From Isoetes taiwanensis (Eukaryota; Streptophyta; Lycopodiopsida; Isoetales; Isoetaceae), in assembly GCA_021234155.1 (NCBI GenBank), contig JAJEKV010000001.1, positions 35,696,826 through 35,760,825 of the forward strand: a DNA stretch of 64,000 nt, read 5' to 3'. Below are positions 47,112 through 58,508 of the stretch, one piece after another. A model generated the notes under the pieces. That model was not told the DNA's origin, ran no database searches, and saw only the letters and a list, made by a program, of their open reading frames with translations. Numbering within the stretch: position 1 is the first letter of the stretch; each line of letters opens with the position of its first letter. The position numbers were made by a program, and so were the translations under genes.

Positions 47112-47840
47112 ATTAGCCAGTCAGGTTTGTGGGAGAATCTTCAGAGGAGAGAGAGCAGGGCTGGAATTTGATGGCTTTCATGCCTACTTTTTGGTATTTT
47201 TGCCTGTCAAAATAGGTAGTATGGCAAATGAAGGGCAGCACTTGAGAAATTGCTCGTCATAGAGAAGGACAACTACAAGACCCCGCATGTCATTTGAAAG
47301 GCTAGGAATATAGAAACGCGCATCATTTTTTTTTTTTGGCTATATATCTATATAAAAATATTATTATATTATTGAATAATACAATTATATGAGTTACAAC
47401 CCAATTTTTAAATGGCTCGTGCTTCTATGATTTCCAAACCTTCATCCAGCTCACACAGAAGTTGCAATCATTGTATTTGCACTTTTACTAATAGCCCCAG
47501 TACTCCATCAACTATAGAGTCACCATCATAAGAAGAACTGGAAATGGTTTCCCCTGTGTTTGATATTCCTGCACTAACATTAGTACTATGATGTCTCATA
47601 ATACTTGGATCAATTAAGTACCATAAAGTTCTCAAATTTCAAGACTTATATGATACTCTGCTTCCAAATTTGAAATCCAATTTCACCCTTGGACACCTCT
47701 ATAGCCTTAAGCAAGCTGGCACCAAATCTGCTAGACATAATTAACCTGGCTCTGATACCAGCGAAGAAAATAATGCTATAGAATAATTTTTACAATTCAC
47801 CTAGATAGAATAGGTTAGAAAGCACCATAAGACGGGAAGC
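47112..47840. other. Unassigned AT-rich interval
   Basis: No gene or repeat boundary recognised. A T-run lies at about 47328-47337. Confidence 0.4.
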
Positions 47841-47844
47841 AGGG

Positions 47845-49775
47845 ATGACTCCACCAACTATCGTATGATCATGGTGAGCCCGTTACTCGCAAAACTTCTA
47901 GCAGGGGTGCTGGAGAAGAAGCTAACGCAATGGGCGGAGGAAACTGGAGTGCGTGCAGTTGGCCAGGCAGGTTTCCGCCCTGCCCACTCCACGAGTGATC
48001 ATATTTTTACTCTCAGAATCCTTATGGAAGCTAGCCGCAATGCACGATGTGACCTGTATTGCTGTTTCGTGGATTTTAGGACGGCATATGATACGGTCCC
48101 TCGGGACCTATTGTGGCAACGCTTGCAGGAGCTACATGTCCCACAAGATTTGCAGAATGCCATCTACCGGCTGTATGACGGAATATATGCCACTTTGCTG
48201 CGTCGGACCCAGGGTGAAACGGCACCATAGGTGTTAAGCGAGGGATGCACGTTATCTCCAATGCTTTTTGGACTCTATATTGACAAGTTGGAGACACGGA
48301 TGCAAGAACATGGAGGTGGTGGCCCTTGCGGTTGCCGTGTATCTGATAAAACAGTTGCTCTATGCGCAGCACGATTTGGGCTTATTATCCCATACGGCCC
48401 GGGAGTATGCGGGAACATTTGGATGCTCTCGGTCAATTACGTGACATAGCGGGAATGATGATCAACCGCCAGAAAACCAAGCATTTGCCAATCTGTCTGC
48501 TTGCAAACATGATATCCCGAGACTTCTATTACTGAGAGGACAAAGGATGGAAGTTGTAAGGACCTTTAAGTATCACGGGAATCGATTTCTCTGCTAACAT
48601 GCTATGGGATATTTGTGTAGAAAGAAGGGTCGGTGCGGGATGGAAAGCCTTGTATGCAATCTTGAGAATAAATTTGTCACAAAATAGATCTCTGCGATTG
48701 GGCCTTAAAGCACACTTGTTACGAGCACTTTCGTGGAACCCGATCTTCTTTGTATGGGGTAGAGGTCAGGGGGGCAGCGATTAGCAAGGGTACTTGGGAT
48801 AAGCTAGAGAGGGTGCGAAGGCTTTCGACATATAGCCTAAGCGTCAAGGACCGCGGTGCCTTATCAATTTTTCTTTGTATGAGGCCGACTTTTGGCCCAT
48901 GCGGCGATACGCTATCTTATGAGCACCTTGCGTATTTCCATAAGGTTGCCGAAATGGATGCACAACGTCTTCCTCCCGGGCTCACATTATTGGCACAAGG
49001 GCATAGCGTTTGAAGAGAGTATGGCAAGAGCATTGTAGGGGATGGTTCGCGACGATGGTCCATAGACTATCAACACATTGTGGATATGTCGGATATCATG
49101 AGCAGGAGCTGCATTTGAATCGCGGCGCTTTCTTTGCCTCTACGTGGGATCGCCCCTCTTGCAAAGCCCAAAACAGAGCACTACCACACACAGGTCAATG
49201 CCGCTTGAACACGGCCCCCACCCGGTATCCGAAGGCACACATTTCCACCAAGAAACGAAGAGCTATAGCTGCAATAAGGGCGTGGTCCCACCATCTCGAG
49301 AATTGAGACGGCCGTTGGGTAGTGCGGATGGAGGCGGGAATCCCCAAGCATGAGAGATTATGCCGTCTTTGTCACATGCGAGATAGTAGAAGATGAACAC
49401 CATGCTCTACAGGAATGCCCAACATATGCACACATCCGAGCAGCTCATGCCGATCTCAGATGCTCTGAGATAGCAATTCACCAACTGCTGGCTTCGCCAA
49501 TGGTGGCACATCTTGCGTCCTACATTCTGCAAGTCTCCATCATCAGGGAATCCCTCACAGCACAGGGAATTTGAGCGCCCAAATAGGGCCTCTCAACGCC
49601 TACTACAAGGGTTTTTCCTCCCACACGGGGGGGTTTTTTCATCCCAGTGGTAGAGACTGTACAGGGTTTCTGTGGTTTTATTTTGTGTTTGGAAACTTTC
49701 CGCTATATTGTAAAACCGTCTCATAGGCCAGTTGGTCTCCGTGGACGTTAAAATATACTTCCTTCCTTCCTTCCT
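47845..49775 (+). mobile_element. 5'-truncated LINE, relative of the 41.5-kb copy
   Basis: Starts inside RT (NYRMIMVSPLLAKLLAGVLE). The frame 47865-48230 continues through FRPAHSTSDHIFTLRILMEA and CCFVDFRTAYDTVPRDLLWQ (motif A). It is followed after a stop by LSEGCTLSPMLFGLYIDKLE (motif B, from 48231). C-terminal parts at 49196-49574 hold the knuckle EDEHHALQECPTYAHIR. The 3' end is CATAGGCCAGTTGGTCTCCG / CGTGGACGTTAAAAT plus (CTTC)n at about 49758-49777. Better preserved in RT than the larger copy, but still broken. Confidence 0.85.
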
Positions 49776-49780
49776 TCAAT

Positions 49781-50630
49781 TGCAATTGGATATGAGTGCA
49801 CAATACAATATATCAACCTTTGAAATTGCTACATTGAATTCACTGTAGCAATGATATTGACCGAAATACTGTAGATAGGTTGACTGGTATTTCGAGAGTC
49901 CAAGCACTGATTGGATCTTCAGTTAGCAATCAGCATTCACCTTCAAATCACTCGATACATCTATGAAATACTTCTTAAATTAATAGTCATCAATCCAGCT
50001 ATTATGATGGACCGATCAACCAGGTTCTATTTTTTGATACAACCCTAAATAGAACTTTTAAATTTCTCCCTCCAATGCATATTTAGGTTGACCATTAAAC
50101 TATTGAAAACAAGGTATTAGGTTTGACTTTAACTTACCTCTTAATTTCATAATCTTACGCATAGCCACCTCGAACTTACACATGTCATATAAATGTGTAA
50201 TTATGTATTAGAGAGATTGTATGCGGTATATTGAATCACTGGCACTTCTTAAACCATTATACCTGTTCCAAACTTGTAATGATTATAACATGATTAAATC
50301 CTACATACATGTTACCGAGAATTCACATGCAGAAAGACAAGTTATTGAAGGCATTTTCCAAATCTCTCCATTGTTGATTCTAACTTACCATTCTTTGATG
50401 ATGCTAGATTATCATAAAGTGTGTAGAGGATCTAAAAAGTATAAGTTTATCAATCAGTCAGACATGTATGATGTCATCTCTTCACAAGAACATAACTGCT
50501 TCATTTTATATAGTCTTACCTTTTACTTATGAATCACAAGCAGAGGCTGAGCAGATTTTTTTTTTTTTTTACAAGCCTGAAAATAAATAATAAGCAGGCA
50601 AAAATAAAGGAAAATTAGTAAGTTATAGGC
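49781..50630. other. Laccase upstream DNA, no gene seen
   Basis: AT-rich, with a T-run at about 50556-50570. The 103-aa frame at 50221-50532 has no recognisable content. Confidence 0.4.
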
Positions 50631-50840
50631 ATGTTTGCTTGATGTCGTCAACTACCACCACTATTGCTTTGTTATGTCATTCTCATGTTCTCATGTACAC
50701 GTCATTAATGATATGTATTTCAAAAAGTGTCATGCATTTGTCCCATGTTTATGCCCACTACCTCTAAGGTTGTAGTTGGAGTACCATGATGAGATGATAT
50801 CTAGCCCTCTATTTTCTCCAGCATTAGCATGCAAGTGTTG
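50631..50840 (+). repeat. Left copy of the direct repeat flanking laccase
   Basis: CTTGATGTC.TCAACTACCACCA, then TTTGTCCCATGTTT.TxCCCA, AAGGTTGT, TAGCCCTCTATTT and GCATT.GCATGTAA/CAAGTGT recur in the same order at about 53611-53815. Offset is about 2,977 bp. The copies are diverged. Confidence 0.75.
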
Positions 50841-51084
50841 GAACTTTTGTAGTAAAAGGGAGAATAATTCAAGAATATGCCAACCAAAGCAATATCAGCC
50901 AAATGATAGGTATGCAAGATCTAAGATGCCTCAACATAAGCAATGACGATCTCCACATAATGCTCAACAACTTCATCATCATCATTCGACAAGAATAACA
51001 CCAATGCCAACATTATTTTCCTCTCATCCTAGTAAGAATTTGTTATCATAAATTCACTGTCTCTTTTTCGAATTGAAGCAAAAA

Positions 51085-53518
51085 ATGGAGCAAATTAGCA
51101 AAGTTAGAGAAGGAACATCTCAATTTTCATTGTTTGTACTCTTCTTATTGTGTTCTATAGCCACTGCCAAAACAAGAAAATTTCATTTCAAGGTGCGCTT
51201 TAAGAGATAAATTTACTATAAAAGCTCTCACATATTCATCATATTGTTTGGTATGTTCCAGATACAATACCTCGAAATAACAAGACTTTGCAGTACTAAA
51301 AGCATTGTAACTGTGAATGGAGAATTCCCTGGACCAGTAATACAAGTGGAAGAAGGAGACAAGCTTCTAATCAAAGTGGAAAACAAGGTGGATGAGAATG
51401 TGACACTTCATTGGTAATGCTATGCTTTTTGGTAGAACTAATATTTTTACATGGTTTCTTTCACTCTTATCATATTTTGATCATTAAATGTTTTCTTAAA
51501 ACTGATATTTCTACTTATGTTGCCATCACCATTTTTTCTAATAAAAAACATAGGCATGGAGTAAGACAACTGAGAAATGGATGGGCAGATGGTCCATCGT
51601 ATGTGACACAATGTCCAATTCAAAATGGGCAATCATACGTATATAACTTTACCATAACACATCAAGTTGGAACTCTATGGTGGCATGCTCATATTCGATG
51701 GTTAAGAGCTACTATGTATGGAGCATTTATAATTCTGCCAAAAGCAGGGATGCCATATCCTTTCCATCCACCCGATTTAGAAGTTGCAATATTGCTTGGT
51801 GGGTAATTACATACTTTCAAGACAAAGCATTAGTCACCAATAATTTATCATCTTGCTCAAATTTGTTTCAGGTCAATGGTGGAAGTCGAACGTGGATGTT
51901 GTGCTACAAGAAGCTCTTAAATCAGGTGATGTAGCTAATGCTTCAGATGCTCTTACAATAAATGGAATGCCAGGCCAACTCTACCAGTGCTCGCAAGAAG
52001 GTCAGTACTCGCTAGGCTATCCTCTTTTCTCTGTAAACCAAACAATGTAGTTGGGCCATATAACCAGTTCAATATACCAACTCACTTGGACTTAATATTT
52101 ACCATATTACTCTTCTGTAATCATATACATAGCAATGTAGTTGTTTAATGTATAAGCTTGCTCGAGCTTATGCAATTTGATTGTTTTAGTACCGACTTAC
52201 TGAAGTTTAGCACATAACATTGTCCTAAAAGTGAAATCATTCAATTCAATTCCTATAGGTCAACCTCTTAGTAGTTGTAAATACAATCCAATCTAGTTCA
52301 ACTCTTTCTGCTTTTGCTAGATTAGTATCATAAATTGCTTAATCATGAAGCTTATATATTATTCCTTTTGCAGATATTTTTATATTGGAAGTTGATCCTC
52401 ACAAGACATACCTTTTGAGGATAGTCAATGCAGCGCTAAACAATGATCTATTCTTTGGCATCGCAGGCCATGATTTGACAGTAGTTGCAGTAGATGCAAC
52501 TTATGTGAAGCCATTTCTAACAGATTATATAGTAATAACACCAGGCCAAACAACGGATGTACTTATAACAACAGACCAGCCAACAGGTAGCTATTACATG
52601 GGAGCTTATGCATACGTTTCAGCTCTTGTGCCAATAGACAACTCTACTACAACAGCAATTCTAAGGTACAAAGATGCACCTTTTTTCCAGCCACCTTCAA
52701 TGCCTATTCTACCTTTATTTACAGATACAGATAGTGTTATCAAATTTTCCAGCCAGTTGCGATCTTTGTATCCAAATGAATACCCCGCTTTGCCAATGAT
52801 TGTAGAAAAACAACTCTTTATAACAATTGGTCTTGCAATTGAAGACTGTCCAAAAGGAGCGCTTCCTCAAACATGTCATGCAGGGCTTAGAAATGGTAGA
52901 TTTGCTGCAAGTATGAATAATATTAGTTTCATCAAACCTGACATCGCCATTTTAGAAGCTTTTTACTATCATACACAGGGTATTTACTCATCTGATTTTC
53001 CTCAAAAACCTAATTTTGTGTTTAATTACACCGGCCCTCCACCAAACAACACCAATTCAATGTTCGGTACAAGGGTTGCAATGATTCCTTTTGGCACTAA
53101 TGTTCAAATTATTCTTCAAGACACCAGCGCTGTTACTCCTGAGAGCCATCCTATTCATTTACATGGATATGATTTCTATGTTGTGGGCCAAGGTTTTGGA
53201 AACTTCGATTCCCTCAAGAAGTCATCCTTCAATCTCTTAGACCCACCGAAAAGGAACACTATTGGAGTTCCTGTTAATGGGTGGGCAGCTATAAGATTCA
53301 AAGCCGATAATCCAGGTATATTCTTCTATTTCTTTTCCATTCTTTGTTATTTCCAGAAGTTGAAGCAATATCTGATCTGTATTGTAGGAGCCTGGTTTAT
53401 TCACTGTCATCTGGATCTTCACACTGTATGGGGCCTTGATTCAGTTCTGATTGTGGAGAATGGAAATGGCCCCATGCAATCCATGCAGCCACCACCTGTT
53501 GATCTTCCTAAATGTTAA
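51085..53518 (+). CDS. Laccase (multicopper oxidase, secreted)
   Basis: Six exons: 51085-51192, 51262-51413, 51554-51798, 51872-52000, 52374-53315, 53388-53518. Phases agree and give 568 aa, a normal plant laccase length. A hydrophobic signal peptide (about residues 13-28, [15 protein letters not shown]) precedes the mature start. Copper ligands are present: [19 protein letters not shown], and [12 protein letters not shown] near the end, with Leu at the axial type-1 position (a high-potential type). Plant laccases oxidise monolignols and other phenolics in the cell wall with reduction of oxygen to water. One uncommon residue is Arg in [10 protein letters not shown], where I expect Ser. The last intron, 53316-53387, is 72 nt and stop-free in frame. 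Several Asn-x-Ser/Thr sites fit secretion. Confidence 0.95.
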
Positions 53519-53550
53519 TTCCTCTAGGAAAAAAAGGGCATACATGGTTA

Positions 53551-53640
53551 AAATATGTGTGTTGATATCACCAACCACCACCACCATAATTAATAAAAGG
53601 TCAAAATATGCTTTCTTGATGTCACCAACTACCACCATTA
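53551..53640 (+). repeat. Short tandem duplication after laccase
   Basis: AAAATATG.. GATxTCACCAAC.ACCACCA occurs at about 53552 and again at about 53603, just before the right copy of the flanking repeat. Confidence 0.65.
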
Positions 53641-53815
53641 TAGCCATGATATCATCTTCTTCCCGTACTCTTCCATTCACAAAGTGTCTATGCCTTTGTC
53701 CCATGTTTCTTCCCATAGTTTCCAAGGTTGTCAGATTGGCATTAGAGTGCCATTACTCAAGGAGAATTAGCCCTCTATTTCCTTGGGCATTGGCATGTAA
53801 TTGTCGAAGCTTTTC
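53611..53815 (+). repeat. Right copy of the direct repeat flanking laccase
   Basis: Diverged copy of 50631-50840, in the same orientation, beginning about 95 bp after the laccase stop codon. Confidence 0.75.
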
Positions 53816-53933
53816 AAGTTGGACAAGTTTAAGATTTCTCCTTGTGAAGATATATGCAAGTCGAATTTGCAGCTCGATCAAATGCATTAGAAAACACACA
53901 TGACAACATATGACCCCCTCAACTCCACAACTA

Positions 53934-53936
<3 letters not shown>

Positions 53937-53966
<30 letters not shown>

Positions 53967-54082
53967 AGGTCCAATATATATATAAAGTGTAGCATATTCC
54001 ATAAATAATATATCATCTATAAATTAAGTAGGTATTATTATCAATCGTCCCCGTGCTTTTTTCTTTTTTTTTTTTTTTGGGG
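53937..54082. repeat. Two long T-runs
   Basis: T-runs of about 28 (53937-53964) and 16 bases (54063-54078). These are possible tails of minus-strand retrocopies, but no body was recognised. Confidence 0.6.
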
Positions 54083-54502
54083 GGATGTGACAAGTGCATT
54101 GTTCATGGTGTAAACACAACTTCAAGATCAGAAAAACAACAAAATTTGACTTCTTTTACAAATGGTGGATTGCCAAATCAAGTCACAGAACAGATAGTAG
54201 AGATCGTGATGGGAAAATTCATTTTATCGAGAAAACTCATTCACCCTATACCTCTATATATGAATATATAATCTAGTATCTCCACTAGATAACCTCTGTA
54301 AGTTTGAAGAAGCTAATCTTATTGGCTACTCAGATATAACTAGATAATATCTCAATAGATGATATCTTTAAGTTTGGAGACTTGAGAGATATTACCTATT
54401 TCATACTTATAATAAGGGGTATCTACCATTAATAAGCATAAGGGTGTAACAAGGCATTTTTATGCATATGATAAGGGATTTTCTTATGACCGCAGAAATG
54501 CA
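54083..54502. other. AT-rich spacer
   Basis: No feature recognised beyond AT-rich direct phrases (AGATAATATCT/AGATGATATCT). Confidence 0.35.
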
Positions 54503-56134
54503 TGTGACGATCCCTACTAAATATACGATGCCCGATCGTACATCTCGTAGGAAATCCCCCATCCAGCCCTCTGGCCACATGGACCCTCCATCTATCTCAC
54601 CCAAGATGCCCTAGTGCGAGAAGGGGACACAGAGGTGCCTTGACGCCCTCTATGGGCTCCTATAACATCGGAAGCATAACATAACATCAGCACTAATACT
54701 AAAATAATACAAATCAACTACCTCGAAGGGTAGCACATCCATACCACTACAGATACATCAAAAATATCAACATGTCGTAAAACATATGAGCTCCTACTCA
54801 GGCTCAGACTCATAGGGCAAGTAGACTGACAATTGGGCCTCAAGATAGAGCAGACCAAGATATAACAATGGCGGGGCTGGCTATAGACAATGGCTAGGGT
54901 TGACCACTGCATCCGCCGCTCCTGTGCATACTTTGCAGACTGGCTAGATCAGGCTCTAGCATGACTATAACCTGCTGGAGACGTAGTCTCATGGTATCAC
55001 CCATCGAGACTACTCTGGGTTGCATCTCCCCGATCCGCTGAGGTAGGAAGGGTTCCATCTCCCCTTCCCGAGGTCTAGTGGTTCCATGGGTGGCTAGAGG
55101 ATCGTGGCGACACACGATTCGTACCCGACTGAACTCCCCAAAACAAGAGCCAAAACAACACCTGCAACTCTTGAGGGTCAGGGCAACACCATTGACCCGG
55201 GAAGTGTCGGACCCATACTCGGCCCCCACGAAGTGACCGCCTATAGGCCTAACCCACTATGGGTCCCCAGTAGCCGCGCTCAGCAGGGACCTCCCTCCGC
55301 TCTACCACGAGCCTCGTTGTATGGTGCTAAGTCATTCCATAGCCCCGTAGCCGGGTGGGTTCCTATGCATAGGCCGCATAATAATAGGAACTAAGGGGTC
55401 TAAACTGGAAGCATCGTCTAGATAATAGCCACTAGGTCTCTACCCCCCTTCCCAATATACAGGAGGTGCAAACATAAGATCAACCAACATCGTACATCAA
55501 CGTAACGTGATCAATGAAGGTACATCTAATCCTAATCACATGCATCTAACTTATAATTAGGGTTCATTGATTAGAATTTCAAACCTAGACTGAGGGTTCT
55601 AGGAAGTCTCTACTAGCAAGATAAGATACTAGCTCATCTGGAATCCTAGGTTCCAGATGATCTACCTATGAAGCTACTATGAATACCTGCTCCGAACGAA
55701 CTTCCTCTAACTCCTCTCCATGACTTGATGATGAGTCGAGTGATTCCTCCTCCTTCTGATGAGCGCACTGCCTTGGGGTTGTCGATCTAAGCTATGCCAC
55801 AATGAACAGTGTTCGAAATGGAGTTTCGAGCGAAGAACAGGTCACAAGGCAGGTGGAGCCAAAAAGTGGCCTAGGGTTAGGGTTAGGGTACCTATAGGTT
55901 AGGGTTCCATGTCACTGCCACGTGGCTCCAATGGGGTGCTTCCATGTGGTGGGTGGCCCTACGTTGAGTCATGTGGAAATGGCCTTAAGCCTAAGGTTGG
56001 CTAAGTTATGTAAATAACTTAGCCATGCTCCCTTTCCACTTACTATGGTATACAAGGCTATAATAATAGGCTTGTACGGTGACGAGGCCTAGCAATATAC
56101 ATATTTATGGCGTATATTGCTGGGGAACGTCACA
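54503..56134 (-). mobile_element. Probable 3' LTR of a Ty3/gypsy-like element
   Basis: The ends form a 12-bp inverted repeat with one mismatch: TGTGACGATCCC at 54503 and, on the minus strand, TGTGACGTTCCC from 56134. It begins TG and ends CA as LTRs do. On the minus strand the purine tract TAAGGGGGGAGAA (56147-56135) abuts the 56134 end, as expected for a 3' LTR. Length is 1,632 bp. The left boundary rests on the inverted repeat alone, and another TGTGAC at 54086 is a weaker alternative. No second LTR is in the window. Confidence 0.6.
55868..55910. repeat. Short telomere-like tract
   Basis: CTAGGGTTAGGGTTAGGGTA, then TTAGGGTT. Only two to three TTAGGG units inside the LTR. This is the vertebrate-type hexamer, not the usual plant heptamer, and is probably chance or LTR-internal. 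Confidence 0.5.
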
Positions 56135-56147
56135 TTCTCCCCCCTTA
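56135..56147 (-). other. Polypurine tract of the gypsy-like element
   Basis: Minus-strand TAAGGGGGGAGAA immediately precedes the LTR start, the normal plus-strand primer position. Confidence 0.6.
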
Positions 56148-56459
56148 GGATAATATTGTCCTCAACATTACGCTAAGGTGACGAACCTGCACTCATGAGT
56201 ATAAAGACTTAACTTTATTGAAATGATCAACTTTCTATTGACTACTTATTACTTACATATAGGCTAACAAAATTATATAGCCTTCACAAGTGTTACTGAT
56301 CACAATATAACCATAACATTATCACAACAATTATTAGGAGTTCATAGTTAAGCCTAAAATCTATGACTCCTGTCTTCTCGTAATGTGCTCCCTCATCCAT
56401 GCTCCTCTTCACTGGCTTGCACAAGTAGCACATTACATTAGTTTAGTTAATAAGTTTGC

Positions 56460-56935
56460 GGTTTTAGGGGACCACCCCCCTTACTACCTCTTTGAGCCGA
56501 GCTACTAGCTCAAGGTTACCTCTATTACCTTGCACTCGATCATGGCCCTTAGGATTTGAGCTTAAGGACCATTTAAGATGATCCTATCATCACACATGAT
56601 CGAGTGTTACCTTGTACAAGATCCCCTTGATCGAGTACATCGGCAGTGACTCATGCTCCTGGGGGTTTAATCTAGGGAACGTCTCAACGATCCCATCATC
56701 GCGCGTGATCATACATACCACACTATGACCCCCCTATGGTCATGTGCATGTGCCCTGCATCATGGCATAGAGATCATCCGAGTGATGGTCTCATCATCGC
56801 CCACCATGTTGTGCTCCTCTCACATGGCCCTTCCGGTCATGCGCACTCTTCGTGCGTACTGGCCTAGAGAACGCCCCTGGAGGGTATCTCATCATTGCCT
56901 ACACTCCAAGACTTCCGCGTATGCACCCTACTAGC
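56460..56935. repeat. Imperfect tandem repeats, about 100 bp
   Basis: Four drifting units share a GATCATG/GGTCATG core and TCATCATCGC/CATCACAC..GATCG endings (around 56535-56605, 56635-56710, 56735-56800 and 56830-56905). They lie between pol and the LTR, in the element's 3' untranslated part. Confidence 0.5.
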
Positions 56936-56999
56936 CTAGAATGCATACGCCTTCCTGTACATACACTAAGCCACAGCAGAGCTTAGCTAAAGCACCTGA

Positions 57000-57165
57000 C
57001 GGTTGGCGTCGACCAATTTGGAGATGACTTGGCCGTCGAATTGCTTCATGAAGTCCGGGTATTGCTTCTCTAAATCTTGCTTCAATACCCATGTCGTATC
57101 TTCCACGGGCAAGTGTACAAATCGACATGTGCCTTGATTTATCATTTGCAAATGTACGAAACATT
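57000..57165 (-). pseudogene. Ty3/gypsy integrase C-terminal remnant
   Basis: The minus-strand frame reads LPVEDTTWVLKQDLEKQYPD, then a Phe-rich end and a stop. This is the typical chromodomain-like tail of plant gypsy integrase, where (L)P..DATWE..L..FP..L is usual. Nothing upstream of about 57170 continues the polyprotein, so the element is truncated here. Confidence 0.55.
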
Positions 57166-57352
57166 ATAGGATTAAAAGTGTTGAATTGACAGATGATTTA
57201 TTTGATATAGATTACGATGGATTTGTATTGTTATATGTCTTATTTTATTTATGAGAATGATTCTAAATGATTATGGCTATTATATTATATTAATGATATT
57301 TGATATTATCTACATGTGGCTTCAAACGCGAACACGTTGCGAAAAGAAGGCA

Positions 57353-57473
57353 ATGACATATGTCGATTGTCTAGATAGACTTCGTTTCAACGATTGCCTA
57401 TCAGGTAGCGTAAAAATAGCCTTTGATTAGCGACACGTGTCGACTATCTGAAGGGACTTCGATCCTATAAATA
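57353..57473 (+). promoter_or_regulatory. Strong promoter-like module upstream of the Rep-like gene
   Basis: CGACACGTGTCG, a 12-bp perfect palindrome containing a G-box, lies at 57431-57442. TATAAATA follows at 57466-57473. GACATATGTCGATTGTCT (about 57355) and GACACGTGTCGACTATCT (about 57432) form a direct repeat of the same module, each followed by ACTTCG. A donor-like CAAG|GTATAT at about 57560 and an acceptor TTGTTGCAG near 57948 could define a leader intron. Transcription towards the 58.5-kb ORF is inferred. Confidence 0.5.
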
Positions 57474-58508
57474 GAAGACGTTTCTAGCATTTTATCACAT
57501 TGAAAGCAATTAAAATATTAATGTGAGCGCTTCTTCCTTGCTTCATTCCTTGCATTCAAGGTATATATTTTGCCAATGCGTCAATCAATCAATCATTATC
57601 CATCAATCATTATGTGCATACATGTAGAAACATTGCTCACGTGATTGTGTATACTGATTGATTTCGATGGGGAATCGGAAAAGAGAAATGTTCACGGCGG
57701 CCTTGGTTGCCGCGATAAATTTCCTGTACAAATATATTTGATATTCTGAAAAAAGATGCGCAAACTGGACTTGCAAGATCTGTAACTGTTACTGCCAAAA
57801 CTTGAAGAAAATAATGGTCGATATGCTGGAAAGAAAAAAGTTAGCAAGTCAAATGTGGTTCTTAATTCCACACCATCTAGAGTGAGCTACATATTTGTAG
57901 GTTATTGTGCTAATGCATTTTCTAAGCAAAGGTTTCTTTGTTGCAGGGGCTTTCAAGGCACTTTCAAGCTCAAAATTCTAAAGGACATTGGCTAGTGTGA
58001 ATGTGTTACAAGGGCAAGTAGATTGGATGGTGAACTTAAAGGACACATATACATATGCCACTCATGCATATGTTGTTATCTGAAAGACATGAGTGGCAAT
58101 TTAAAAAACAATGCAGCCTAGTATAGTTTAGTTCATGAAACGGTAAATTTATTAAATATGGTTTTCAAGGGTTTGAGAATGTATTGTATGTTTTTAACTA
58201 TATTTTGAGGGCAAAAAGGAATCTTTATTCCTCCTGTATTATGAGAAGGGCTTGGGACGAGCGGGACATGGCGCCTCCATGGTTCGATGCGAGTCCCCTG
58301 AATAGAAGTTGCCCCATGCTTTTTTTAGCATGGGAAAACTGGATTACTTGGCGATTACGACATTCTGTCAGACTATAAATCTGCTTCTTCGACCCTGCTG
58401 CCGAACCTATCAGGTGAGCATCTTGCTTGTGTTTTTTTAGCTTGGTTTATTTGTTGTGTCTTGCAATCTTACTGGTATGAGGAGGGAGGCTAGAAAAGGC
58501 CACCCTGG

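Noticed and set aside
53753-54016. Minus-strand 87-aa ORF with poly-Lys
   Set aside because: The lysines come from the T-run at 53937-53964. There is no other coding sign.
55868-55910. Interstitial telomere
   Set aside because: Only two to three TTAGGG units, not the usual plant heptamer, and inside an LTR-like sequence.
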